DNA of 64,000 nt. It comes from Rhodospirillaceae bacterium. Its GTDB lineage: Bacteria > Pseudomonadota > Alphaproteobacteria > Reyranellales > Reyranellaceae. The stretch's first letter is position 1. Every line of letters starts with the position of its first letter. The notes below the pieces were generated by a model. That model did not search any database. It was given only the letters and a program-made list of their open reading frames with translations, and was not told where the DNA came from. Both the position numbers and the translations under genes were made by a program. Of this stretch, positions 1 through 8,203 are shown piece by piece. Location: the NCBI GenBank assembly GCA_009772935.1, contig WOUR01000018.1, positions 61,240 to 125,239 of the forward strand, read 5' to 3'.

Positions 1-69
1 CAGCGCGTTGAGCGCGAGATAGGCGGCACGACCCGCGTCGAACGGCCGCCGGTTGGGCGCGGCGCTCAT
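1..69 (-). CDS. ABC transporter permease, PotC-like (partial, N-terminus only)
   Basis: The first 23 codons of a minus-strand gene run off the left edge of the window. The translation begins MSAAPNRRPF and leads into the start of a hydrophobic stretch (YLALNAL), as expected for the cytoplasmic N-terminus of the second permease of a spermidine/putrescine-type importer. Its ATG overlaps the stop codon of the upstream permease gene by 4 bases, so it is translationally coupled and belongs to the same operon. The assignment rests mainly on context because so little of the protein is visible. Confidence 0.6.
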   Translation of the reverse strand, partial: MSAAPNRRPFDAGRAAYLALNAL

Positions 70-941
70 GCCATCCCCTGCCCGCCCGCCAGCCGCGCCA
101 GGATGCGGTTGTAGGCCACGACGATGGCGAGCGACACGAGCAGCAGGATGACGCCGAGGGCGCCCGCGAAGTTGGGGTTGAAGCTGGTGCCGACCTGCTG
201 GGCGATCAGCATGGGCAGGGTCAGCACGTCGGTGCCGCCCATCAGCGAGGGCGTGACATAGGCGCTGATCGACAGCGCGAAGACCAGCAGCGAGCCCGCC
301 AGGATGCCGGGCAGGCTGAGCGGCAGGGTGACTTCGACGAAAGCGCGCAGGCGGCCCGCGCCGAGGCTGCGGGCGGCCTGCTCCAGCCGCTCGTCGATGC
401 GGCCGATCACGCCGGTCAGGGTCAGCACCATGAACGGCACGTAGATATGGACCAATGCGACGATGGTGCCGAACTCGTTGTACATCAGCGGCAGGGGCTT
501 CTCGATCAGGCCCCACTGCATGAGCGTCGTGTTGATCACGCCCTTGTCCTGCAGGATCGTCATCCAGGCGAAGGTACGGACCACGATGCCGGTCAACATC
601 GGGGCGATCACCGCCATCAGCACCAGCGCATGACCGAGACGCGACTGCATGCGCGCCATCCAGTGGGCGAGCGGATAGCCGATCAGCAGCGAAACGAGCG
701 TCGTGACGAGACCGATGCGCAGGGTCGACCACAGCGCCTCGTGGAAGATGCCGGCCGTGTCGAAGATGAAGCGCTCGTAGTGCCGCGTCGTCAGGAAGGC
801 GTTGGGATTGGTAACGGGATTGCCGGAATAGAACGACATCGCCGTCATGACCGCGAAGGGCAGCACGAAGAACAGCACGAACACCAGCCCGGCCGGCGCG
901 ATCAGCCAGGCGATCGGTGACGGGCGGGCGACGTTCGTCAT
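66..941 (-). CDS. ABC transporter permease, PotB-like (binding-protein-dependent transport inner membrane component)
   Basis: A 291-residue inner-membrane permease with about six hydrophobic segments. The EAA-type cytoplasmic loop is visible as EQAARSLGAGRLRAFVEVTLP, split here only by wording, in the second half; this loop docks on the ATPase. The start at 941 (MTNVARPSPI) was chosen because a longer in-frame extension is arginine-rich antisense to the neighbouring gene. It lies 10 bases after the hydantoinase-like gene and overlaps the next permease by 4 bases. Family membership is clear; the substrate is not known, but the operon suggests a hydantoin-like or other small nitrogenous compound. 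Confidence 0.88.
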   Translation of the reverse strand: MTNVARPSPIAWLIAPAGLVFVLFFVLPFAVMTAMSFYSGNPVTNPNAFLTTRHYERFIFDTAGIFHEALWSTLRIGLVTTLVSLLIGYPLAHWMARMQSRLGHALVLMAVIAPMLTGIVVRTFAWMTILQDKGVINTTLMQWGLIEKPLPLMYNEFGTIVALVHIYVPFMVLTLTGVIGRIDERLEQAARSLGAGRLRAFVEVTLPLSLPGILAGSLLVFALSISAYVTPSLMGGTDVLTLPMLIAQQVGTSFNPNFAGALGVILLLVSLAIVVAYNRILARLAGGQGMA

Positions 942-951
942 GCCGGCACGG

Positions 952-2508
952 TCACGCGGTGGCTGCGACGTCGCCCACGACCCGGACGCGCACGCGCACC
1001 GAGTTGCCGGGCAGGTAGGCGAGCGGCATGTCCTCGCTCTCGATCGTATGCAGGGTCGCGCGGTCGGCGCCCGCGGCAACGGCGCGGTCGTTGGCGATCT
1101 CCTGTGCCGCCGCGAGCGCCTCGACGCGGCTCATGTCCTTGAAGATCTGGTCGCACTCGCCGGAAACCTGCGCAATGGCGGCGCCGACGGCATTGGCGCA
1201 GTCGCCATGCTCGACGTGAATGACCTGCGAGACGCCGGCCATCTTCTCAGGAATCAGGAAGGCCCCGCCACCGACCGCGATCAGGGGCACGTCGCCCGCC
1301 TCCGTCTTCATGCGATCGACCGCCTCCTCGGCAAGGCGCGCCGCTTCGGAGAACACCTTCGCGCAGGTCGCGGCGTCGAGATGCGCCACCTTCGTCCTGT
1401 CACCGAGATCGAGCAGACCGGCCGCCACCGCCACGTCCGTGGTGGTGAGTTGCGTGCCACCGAAGGCGATGCCGTCGGTCAGCAGGCGGTAGCCCACGGA
1501 AAGCGGGCCGATCGAGAGCGGCTCGAGCGCCACGTGGCTGCCGCCGCCCAGACCGATCGACAGCAGGTCGGGCATGCGGAACAGCGTGCGCACGCCGCCC
1601 ACCTTGACCACGGAGTTGGCCTCGCGCGGGAAGCCGAGCTTGAGCTGGCCCACGTCGGTCGTGGTGCCGCCGACGTCGATCACCATCGCGTCGCTCAGGC
1701 CCGACAGATAGGCCGCCCCGCGCATCGAATTGGTCGCGCCCGAGGCGAAGCTGTAGACCGGCAGGCGCCGCGCCTGGCTGGCTTCGGCCACAGTGCCGTC
1801 GTTCTGGGTGATGAACAGCGGCGCGGCGATGCCGGAATCGCGGATCGCCTGCTCGAAGGCGGCGATCGTGTCGCGCGACAGGTCGGCGAGCGCGGCATTC
1901 AGCAACCCGGCATTCTCGCGCTCCAGCAGGCCGATGCGGCCGAGATCGGACGAGCAGGTGATGGCCGCATCCGGGATTATCGACGCGACCAGCTCGGCTG
2001 CCCGCTTCTCGTGGCTGGGATCGAGCGGCGAGAAGACCGAGGAAATGCCGACCGCGCGCAGGCCCGCCGCTTTCATCTCCTGCGCGGCCTTCAGGACGGC
2101 CGCCTCGTCGAGCGGCATGAACGGGCGGCCGTCATACTCGTGGCCGCCTTCGACCATCCAGACGCCGCCACGCACCAACTCGCCCAGATCCTCGGGCCAG
2201 TCGCAGAACGGCGGCAGCGACGCGCCGGACGGCAGGCCGAGCCGCAGCGCCGCCACCTTCGTGAGCTGCCGCCGCTGGACCACGGCATTGATGAAATGCG
2301 TGGTGCCGATCATCACGCCGTCGACCTTCTTCGGCGTGGCGTCGGCGGCCTTCAGCACGCCGGTCGCGCCGAGCTTCTTCAGCGCGTCGAGGATGCCCGT
2401 CGTCACGTCCTGGCTGGTCGGCGCCTTCACCGCGCCCACGACCCTGCCCTCTTCGATCAGGACGGCGTCGGTGTTGGTGCCGCCGACATCGATACCGATT
2501 CGTCTCAT
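952..2508 (-). CDS. Hydantoinase/oxoprolinase family protein (HyuA-like)
   Basis: A 518-residue protein of the hydantoinase A/5-oxoprolinase family, enzymes that open five-membered cyclic amides with ATP. Two actin-fold phosphate-binding motifs are visible: IGIDVGGTNTDAVLI at the N-terminus and VIDVGGTTTDVG near the middle, plus a glycine-rich IAVGGGAFLIP near the C-terminus. It is shorter than classical HyuA (about 690 residues), which is usual for the form found next to DUF917 genes. Its ATG overlaps the stop of the upstream DUF917 gene by 4 bases. The likely role is hydrolysis of a hydantoin or thiohydantoin imported by the downstream permeases; the exact substrate is inferred only. Confidence 0.88.
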   Translation of the reverse strand: MRRIGIDVGGTNTDAVLIEEGRVVGAVKAPTSQDVTTGILDALKKLGATGVLKAADATPKKVDGVMIGTTHFINAVVQRRQLTKVAALRLGLPSGASLPPFCDWPEDLGELVRGGVWMVEGGHEYDGRPFMPLDEAAVLKAAQEMKAAGLRAVGISSVFSPLDPSHEKRAAELVASIIPDAAITCSSDLGRIGLLERENAGLLNAALADLSRDTIAAFEQAIRDSGIAAPLFITQNDGTVAEASQARRLPVYSFASGATNSMRGAAYLSGLSDAMVIDVGGTTTDVGQLKLGFPREANSVVKVGGVRTLFRMPDLLSIGLGGGSHVALEPLSIGPLSVGYRLLTDGIAFGGTQLTTTDVAVAAGLLDLGDRTKVAHLDAATCAKVFSEAARLAEEAVDRMKTEAGDVPLIAVGGGAFLIPEKMAGVSQVIHVEHGDCANAVGAAIAQVSGECDQIFKDMSRVEALAAAQEIANDRAVAAGADRATLHTIESEDMPLAYLPGNSVRVRVRVVGDVAATA

Positions 2509-3587
2509 GACGCGAACAGACTCCTGAATTCCAGATCATAGCCGAAGGCCCGTGGACCGACATGCGCCAGCCCTTCGGGGGTGAGGAAGATGTCGGGGCC
2601 GGGCAACGCGATCACCGTCACCCTTTGGCCATAACGGATGGTCTCGGTGCCGACCGCCTCGCCCGACACCGAATCGAGCACGCAGATCAGGTCGGGACTC
2701 ATGGCGACCGGCTCGCCGTCACGCTGCGCCACGATCCACTCGTTCTGAAAGTTGATCTGCATGGCCGAGCCGCGCCAGTCGTCCATGCCCTCGAAACGCA
2801 CGACGCCGCGCAAGAAACCCTCCGTGGCGCGTCGTTCGACGTCGACCACCTTGCCGCGATAGAGGAGCTTGCCGGGCTCGACGGCAAGGATGGCGGCGAC
2901 CGGGTCGTCGTGCGTGCGCTGCGCCTCGCGCACGGCACGGCCAATGGCGATCGCCTTGGTGGTCGTGCCGTGAATGCCCCAGCGCTTGACCTCGGCGCCG
3001 GTGCGCGGCGGCTGGCAGGTCGAGGCGGTCGAGCCGTACTCGACCACGATCTTGCGACCGACCCGCTCGGCCCATTTCCAGGTCGGCACGGTCTCGACGA
3101 CCGCCTCCAGCCCGCGAACGTCGACCACCGTCATTGGACACGGCTTGAGCTTGCCCACCGCCACCGACGTCATCTGCGCCTCGGGATAGGCGCGCCCCAT
3201 CGTGTCCGAATCGACGACCGGGATGCCGAGATTGGCGGCGACCATCAGCGGCCGCACGCCGTTGCCGCCGCCAATCTCCATGCCCATCACGGCGTCGAAC
3301 CTGCGCCTGGTATGCTCTTCCATGAGCACCGCCGCGCGGGTGAACACGCGATGATCGGTGAGACGCTCGATACCGACCAGCGGCGCGCCCATGCCGGCGA
3401 TCACGGCGACATAAGCATCGTCCGCCAGATCCCCGGCGTCGATCAGCTGCACGCGCTTCCCCTCGCGATAGAGCACGCGCATGTTGAGCAGCGACAGGTA
3501 CGGATTGCCCCCGCCGCCCGTGCCCAGCACCCAGGCGCCGACGGCGAGCGATTCGATATCGTCCTCGGTGATCTCACGCCGGCTCAA
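2505..3587 (-). CDS. DUF917 (S-Me-THD family) protein, copy 2
   Basis: A 360-residue protein of the DUF917 family, now named for S-methyl-thiohydantoin desulfurase. The conserved N-terminal block GAWVLGTGGGGNPYL, the MEIGGGNG motif and the DSDTMGRAYPEAQM block are all present. It is a close paralogue of the gene immediately upstream (3584-4663), of nearly equal length and collinear throughout, so it arose by tandem duplication. It overlaps both neighbours by 4 bases. In this family DUF917 and hydantoinase genes occur together; whether the two copies form a heteromer or use different substrates cannot be told from sequence. Confidence 0.9.
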   Translation of the reverse strand: MSRREITEDDIESLAVGAWVLGTGGGGNPYLSLLNMRVLYREGKRVQLIDAGDLADDAYVAVIAGMGAPLVGIERLTDHRVFTRAAVLMEEHTRRRFDAVMGMEIGGGNGVRPLMVAANLGIPVVDSDTMGRAYPEAQMTSVAVGKLKPCPMTVVDVRGLEAVVETVPTWKWAERVGRKIVVEYGSTASTCQPPRTGAEVKRWGIHGTTTKAIAIGRAVREAQRTHDDPVAAILAVEPGKLLYRGKVVDVERRATEGFLRGVVRFEGMDDWRGSAMQINFQNEWIVAQRDGEPVAMSPDLICVLDSVSGEAVGTETIRYGQRVTVIALPGPDIFLTPEGLAHVGPRAFGYDLEFRSLFAS

Positions 3588-4663
3588 GCGAAGACGCTCT
3601 TGAACTCGATGTCATAGGCGAAGGCCCGGGGCCCGACGTGCTGCAGACCCTTGGGGCTGAGGAACACCGGCGGCGGTGGCAGCGCGATCACCGTCACCCT
3701 CTGGCCGTAACGGATGGTCTCGGTACCGACCGCCTCGCCCGAGACGGAATCCAGCACGCAGATCAGGTCGGGGCTCATGGCGATCGGCTTGCCGTCGAGC
3801 CAGGCCACGATCCATTCGTTCTGGAAGTTGATTTCCATGGAAGAGCCGCGCCATTCGTCCATCCCGTCGAACCGGGTGCGACCGCGCAGGAAGCCCTCGG
3901 TCGCGCGCCGTTCGACGTCGACGACCTTGCCCTTGTAGAGGAGCTTGCCGGGCTCCACGACGAGAATGGCCGCGATCGGATCCTCGTGCCGGCGCTGCGC
4001 CTCGCGCACGGCATGGCCGATGGCGATGGCCTTGGTCGTGGTGCCATGGATGCCCCACTTCTTCACCTCGGCGCCGGTGCGCGGCGCCTTGCAGGTCGAG
4101 GCAATCGAGCCGTACTCGACGCAGATCTTGCGGCTCACCCGCTCCATCCATTTCCAGGTCGGTACCTTCTCGACGACCGACTCGAGCCCGCGCACGTCGA
4201 CGGTGGTCAGCGGACACGGCATGAGATCGCCGACCGCGACCGAGGTCATCTGCGCTTCGGGATAGGCGCGGCCCATCATGTCGGAATCGATCACCGGGCG
4301 CTTCAGGTGCGCGGCCGCCATCAGCGGCTGGATCGAATTGCCGCCGCCGATCTCCAGAGCCATGATCCCGCGGAAGCGATACCGCGTGTGGCGCTCCATC
4401 AGGTCGACGGCCCGCGCGATGGTGCGGCTGTCGGTGAGACGCTCCTGCCCGACCAGTGGCGCGCCCATGTTGGAAACCGCGGCGACCCAGTCGTCGTCGG
4501 CCAGTTCCGACGCCGGCATGAGCTGGACGCGATAGCCCTCCTTGTAGAGCGCCCGCATGTTGAGCAGGCCGAGATAGGGGCTGCCGCCGCCACCGGTGCC
4601 GAGGACCCAGGCGCCAACGGCCAGCGATTCGATGTCGTCGAGAGTGATGTCGGTCAGGGGCAT
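3584..4663 (-). CDS. DUF917 (S-Me-THD family) protein, copy 1, first gene of the operon
   Basis: A 359-residue DUF917/S-Me-THD protein with GAWVLGTGGGGSPYL near the N-terminus, LEIGGGNS in the middle and the DSDMMGRAYPEAQM block. It is the promoter-proximal gene of a minus-strand operon running DUF917-DUF917-HyuA-permease-permease. Differences from copy 2 are scattered, with the glycine-rich and acidic motifs kept in both, so both are probably active. No strong ribosome-binding sequence is seen before the ATG at 4663. The region 4664-4869 upstream separates it from the divergent AroM-LuxR regulator and must hold the operon promoter. Confidence 0.9.
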   Translation of the reverse strand: MPLTDITLDDIESLAVGAWVLGTGGGGSPYLGLLNMRALYKEGYRVQLMPASELADDDWVAAVSNMGAPLVGQERLTDSRTIARAVDLMERHTRYRFRGIMALEIGGGNSIQPLMAAAHLKRPVIDSDMMGRAYPEAQMTSVAVGDLMPCPLTTVDVRGLESVVEKVPTWKWMERVSRKICVEYGSIASTCKAPRTGAEVKKWGIHGTTTKAIAIGHAVREAQRRHEDPIAAILVVEPGKLLYKGKVVDVERRATEGFLRGRTRFDGMDEWRGSSMEINFQNEWIVAWLDGKPIAMSPDLICVLDSVSGEAVGTETIRYGQRVTVIALPPPPVFLSPKGLQHVGPRAFAYDIEFKSVFA

Positions 4664-4836
4664 TGGCCAGGTCTCGGGCGCGCTCGCTGTTGTCGGGTCA
4701 GACGAAGTCCGCCGGAGCGAGGCCTTGCAAGATCGGGACCATCAACGCAGCGTGCTCCGTTGCATGATGGGTTCGAGTCCGCATGACATCCTGCCCCGTA
4801 TTCAGGCATGTCTATGGATCGACCAGTCGGGCATCA

Positions 4837-4854
4837 ATACGTGCGACCACGTAT
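4837..4854. promoter_or_regulatory. Perfect 18-bp inverted repeat, candidate operator for the AroM-LuxR regulator
   Basis: The sequence ATACGTG-CGAC-CACGTAT is a perfect 7-bp dyad with a 4-base spacer. It ends directly before the ribosome-binding sequence of the GTG-start regulator gene and lies in the divergent intergenic region. Its length matches binding sites of dimeric LuxR/FixJ-type helix-turn-helix proteins, so autoregulation and control of the divergent DUF917 operon are plausible. No binding data are available; this is an inference from position and symmetry. Confidence 0.55.
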
Positions 4855-4869
4855 GGAGGGGGAAAGAAG

Positions 4870-5817
4870 GTGGGGACCAGGCGCACACCGCGCGTCGCCG
4901 TGATCACGATGGGCCACGCGCCACGTCCTGACGTGATGCGGGAAATCGGCCCGCTGCTCGGCGAGGCCGAGTACGACGAGTTCGGAGCCCTCGACAACGA
5001 TCCTGAATCGACGATCGCGCACATGGCGCCGCGCGGCGACGAGTTGAGCTACCTCACGCAGCTGCGCGACAGCCGCCACGTGATCGTCGAAGCCGGATTC
5101 GTGACGAGCCGCACGGAGGCCCTCGTCGCGGAACTCGATGGTCGCAACTACGACCTTCTCATCCTGGCAATGACCGGTATGCGCGCACGGCTTGCGACGC
5201 GGACACCGCTCATCCATGGCCAGGACACGCTCGATGCCTGGATCTCCGCGCTGGTCGCCAGCAACTCGCGGATCGGCATCATCTTCCCGCTGGCAAGCCA
5301 GCAGTCGGCCGCAAGCGAAAGCGACTACGGCACCATGCTGAAGACTTCGCTGGCGACCATCGCCGGCAGCCAGAGCTCAGACCTGACCCAGGCCATAGAC
5401 CGGGTGTCCGGCGCCGACCTGATCGTGATGAATTCGGTCGGCTATACCGGCGAGATGGCCCAGCAGGTCGCGCGCACCAGCGGCAAGCCGGTCGTCACCG
5501 CCTGCCGCATCATCGGCAGCACGGCGCGCCTGCGCCTGGCCGAGATTGCCGGCAAGCCGCTCGATCTGCAGGCTACGACCTATACCGGCGCCGAACTGCT
5601 GCGGCGCCTTCCACAGCCCGCCCGCGAGACGCTCACGCGACGCGAAGCGGAGGTGCTGGTCCAGGTGCTCGAAGGCGCCGCCAACAAATCCATCGCGCGT
5701 GCGCTGGGCATCAGCCACCGTACCGTCGAGATCCATCGCGCCCGCGCGATGCTGAAGCTCGGCGCGACGTCTACGCCGGAACTCATCCGGCGAGCCTTGA
5801 GACAGCCGGAGCGATGA
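4870..5817 (+). CDS. AroM-like domain fused to LuxR-type helix-turn-helix (probable ligand-sensing transcription regulator)
   Basis: A 315-residue protein. Roughly residues 7-235 match the AroM family (ITMGHAPRPDVMREIGPLL near the N-terminus, LLILAMTGM further on). The last 60 residues are a typical LuxR/FixJ DNA-binding domain: LTRREAEVLVQVLEGAANKS, then IARALGISHRTVEIHRARAM. The GTG at 4870 is chosen because a GGAGGG sequence lies 9-14 bases before it; a start at 4783 would put the palindrome inside the gene. AroM proteins normally stand alone (about 225 residues), so the fusion suggests the AroM domain senses a small molecule. It is divergent from the DUF917/hydantoinase operon, its likely target. 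Confidence 0.85.
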   Translation: MGTRRTPRVAVITMGHAPRPDVMREIGPLLGEAEYDEFGALDNDPESTIAHMAPRGDELSYLTQLRDSRHVIVEAGFVTSRTEALVAELDGRNYDLLILAMTGMRARLATRTPLIHGQDTLDAWISALVASNSRIGIIFPLASQQSAASESDYGTMLKTSLATIAGSQSSDLTQAIDRVSGADLIVMNSVGYTGEMAQQVARTSGKPVVTACRIIGSTARLRLAEIAGKPLDLQATTYTGAELLRRLPQPARETLTRREAEVLVQVLEGAANKSIARALGISHRTVEIHRARAMLKLGATSTPELIRRALRQPER

Positions 5818-5833
5818 CGTCCGGCGACGGCCC

Positions 5834-6592
5834 TCAAGGCGCGAGCGGCGGCACGGCGGCGCGAATCGGCGCGCTCGAAATCTGCATGAGGCCGGAGAAC
5901 GGCTCGACCATCTCGAGGATCAGGAACAGGGCCGCCGACGCCGAAAGCGCGACCAGCACGAGCGCCACGGCCGATGTCGGATTCACCGGCGAGAACAGGC
6001 AATAGCTGGCGAACAGCACGGTGAGCCAGAAGATCAGCACGACGAGGACCGGCGCCGGCAACCCGGACCTCGACTGCTCATAGAGCGCCAGCCTGGCCTG
6101 CGAGATCGGAACGGCGAGCTGGAGAGCCTGTGCGACGAGGGCCGATTTGACAGCTGTCCCGCCAGGCAGGGCATGCAGACCGGCATAGACCTGCGACGCG
6201 AGCGTTCCGCTGCCGTACAGCGCGCCACGAACCTTGGCCTCCGGACCATGCCAGATCCGCTCAATCATCTGGTCGCTGGCCTCCCTCAGCAGCAAGCGGA
6301 CCGGCTTCGCCTCCGGACCGTATTGATCGAGCACCGCGTCGAGCAGGATGAGATTGGCGGCAATCTGGCGGACCTCCGCGCGCTGAGTCTCGTAGAGGCT
6401 GCTCGCCGAGTTGATGAGGAGACCGAGGACCAGCGCCGCGATCGTCCCGACGAGACCAGCTCCCAGCCGAACGATGTCCCGGGCGTGGTCGTCGAGATGA
6501 TGGTCCGGCAGCCGGCGGCGCAGCAACACGCCGATGACCGCGCCAAGGAGCATGACCCCGCATGCCGCGAGCGAGATCCAGATGGGTTGCAC
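5834..6592 (-). CDS. DUF4239 (bestrophin-like) membrane protein
   Basis: A 252-residue membrane protein of the DUF4239 family. It has two N-terminal hydrophobic segments (around ISLAACGVMLLGAVIGVLL and LVGTIAALVLGLLI), a central soluble helical region (ETQRAEVRQIAANLILLD), and two C-terminal segments. The GTG at 6592 (read VQPIWISLAA) is preceded by a GGGAAAGG sequence at good spacing; upstream in-frame codons look non-coding. It converges on the AroM-LuxR gene with a 16-base gap. The function is unknown; DUF4239 proteins are distant relatives of bestrophin-type channels. Confidence 0.8.
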   Translation of the reverse strand: MQPIWISLAACGVMLLGAVIGVLLRRRLPDHHLDDHARDIVRLGAGLVGTIAALVLGLLINSASSLYETQRAEVRQIAANLILLDAVLDQYGPEAKPVRLLLREASDQMIERIWHGPEAKVRGALYGSGTLASQVYAGLHALPGGTAVKSALVAQALQLAVPISQARLALYEQSRSGLPAPVLVVLIFWLTVLFASYCLFSPVNPTSAVALVLVALSASAALFLILEMVEPFSGLMQISSAPIRAAVPPLAP

Positions 6593-6891
6593 GAAATCGA
6601 CCTTTCCCGGGAGCGCCGAACGATGGCGAACGGAAAGGTTGTAGCACTCCTGCGAAACGGGCACGGCTTGCATTTTGCTGGGGATTAGTCGCGCGTATTG
6701 GCGTTTGCGCATCGTTTCCGCGAGATTCAGCTGCTCGACGCTTCGGCGTGTCTCGCTGGCGTTCCCCGATGGGGGCTTTCTGTCCACGCCGCACCTTGTG
6801 CGCAACGTCTCCGCACAGTTAGGCTACGCCATCGCCTTCTCCTGCGATCCAGGCCGGCGTTGTGACGGGTCCTGTTCGGCTATTCTGGAAC
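6593..6891. other. Divergent intergenic region without a recognised gene
   Basis: About 300 bases separate the DUF4239 start (minus strand) from the first MFS gene (plus strand), so both promoters should lie here. I see no convincing promoter boxes, dyad symmetry or conserved reading frame. Short open frames in it are arginine/serine-rich and do not resemble proteins. Confidence 0.5.
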
Positions 6892-8172
6892 ATGGAGAAG
6901 ATGCTTTCCGAGAAGACCCGCATCGTCGGCGCCAGCGCCATCGGCAACGTCCTCGAATGGTTCGATTTCGCGATCTATGGCTATTTCGCGATCACCATCG
7001 GCAAGACCTTCTTCCCGCACCAGGATACGGTCGCCCAACTACTGTCCACCTTCGGCGTGTTCGCCATCGGCTGCCTGATGCGGCCGCTGGGGAGCCTCGT
7101 GTCGGGCAGCATCGGCGACCGTTACGGCCGTCGCGCTGCCCTCAATGTTTCCATGACCGGGATGGCGTTCTCGACTTTCCTCGTCGGCATCCTGCCCGGC
7201 TACGAGACCTTGGGAATCCTCGCCCCGGTACTGCTGACGGCGCTTCGTGTCGTTCAAGGCCTGGCGATCGGCGGCGAGTGTCCGACAGCCTTCATCTTCA
7301 TGATCGAACATGCCGGCGCCCACCGCCGCGGCCTCGCGGGAGCGATGGCGACGGGGGGCGGCACCGCCGGAATTCTGGTGGGGTCCGCGGCCGGCGCGCT
7401 CCTGACCGCGGTCCTGCCGCCTGACGTTCTGCAGGACTGGGGCTGGCGGCTTCCCTTTCTGCTCGGGCTTCCCGTTGGGTTTCTGGGGATCTGGCTGCGT
7501 CGTCGCGTGCCCGAACCACCGAGAACCAGCGAGGTCGTCGCTGCGCCGGTCCGGGAGGTGCTGAAGCACCACCTCCCGCTACTGTTTCGGCTGGCCGGCA
7601 TCGCCGCGCTGGGCGCCGTGACCTTCTACATCGTCTTCCTGTACCTCGTGAGCTGGCTTCAGTTCGTCGATGGCATCGCGCCCGTGACGGCGCTGGCCTT
7701 CAATACGCTGGCGATGGCGGCGGCCTTGCCCGTCTATCTCGGTGCGGGCTGGCTGAGCGACCGTATCGGCCGCCGAAGACTCCTGCTGGGGGCGATGGCG
7801 GCCGCAATGGTGGGTGCCGTGCCGCTCTTCTGGCTCCTGCATCACGCCGATCCGCTGCTTGTGCTGGCCGGACAGTTCGGCTTCATCCTGATCATCGGCA
7901 CCGTCTTCGGCATCGAGCCGGCCTTCATGGTCGAAGCGACGCCGGCCCCGATCCGCTGCACGGCGGTGGCGCTCGCCTTCAACCTGCCGGCCGGCATCCT
8001 GGGCGGGCTCTCGCCGCTGGCAGCAGCCTGGCTGATCCATCGAACGGGGAACGATCTCAGTCCGGCCTTCCTGATCATGGCGGCGGCGGCAATCTCGCTC
8101 GTGACCACGGCATCCTTTCGCGACAGGACGGGAATGCCGGACGAACGACAGGCAGAGCCTCGCAGGCAGTAA
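6892..8172 (+). CDS. MFS transporter, metabolite:H+ symporter type (ProP/KgtP-like), copy 1
   Basis: A 426-residue major facilitator with twelve predicted helices. Signature elements of the metabolite:H+ symporter group are visible: GNVLEWFDFAIYGYF in helix 1, CLMRPLGSLVSGSIGDRYGR after helix 2, and the second-half loop LSDRIGRRRLLLG. The ATG at 6892 is chosen over a GTG 30 bases upstream because the homologous N-terminus begins close to SEKTRIVGASAIGN, but either is possible. It is followed 31 bases later by a close paralogue. The substrate is probably a small carboxylate or zwitterion; this cannot be refined from sequence. Confidence 0.88.
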   Translation: MEKMLSEKTRIVGASAIGNVLEWFDFAIYGYFAITIGKTFFPHQDTVAQLLSTFGVFAIGCLMRPLGSLVSGSIGDRYGRRAALNVSMTGMAFSTFLVGILPGYETLGILAPVLLTALRVVQGLAIGGECPTAFIFMIEHAGAHRRGLAGAMATGGGTAGILVGSAAGALLTAVLPPDVLQDWGWRLPFLLGLPVGFLGIWLRRRVPEPPRTSEVVAAPVREVLKHHLPLLFRLAGIAALGAVTFYIVFLYLVSWLQFVDGIAPVTALAFNTLAMAAALPVYLGAGWLSDRIGRRRLLLGAMAAAMVGAVPLFWLLHHADPLLVLAGQFGFILIIGTVFGIEPAFMVEATPAPIRCTAVALAFNLPAGILGGLSPLAAAWLIHRTGNDLSPAFLIMAAAAISLVTTASFRDRTGMPDERQAEPRRQ

Positions 8173-8203
8173 TGCCTGCCATCTCGTGGCATAGTTCATC
8201 GAG

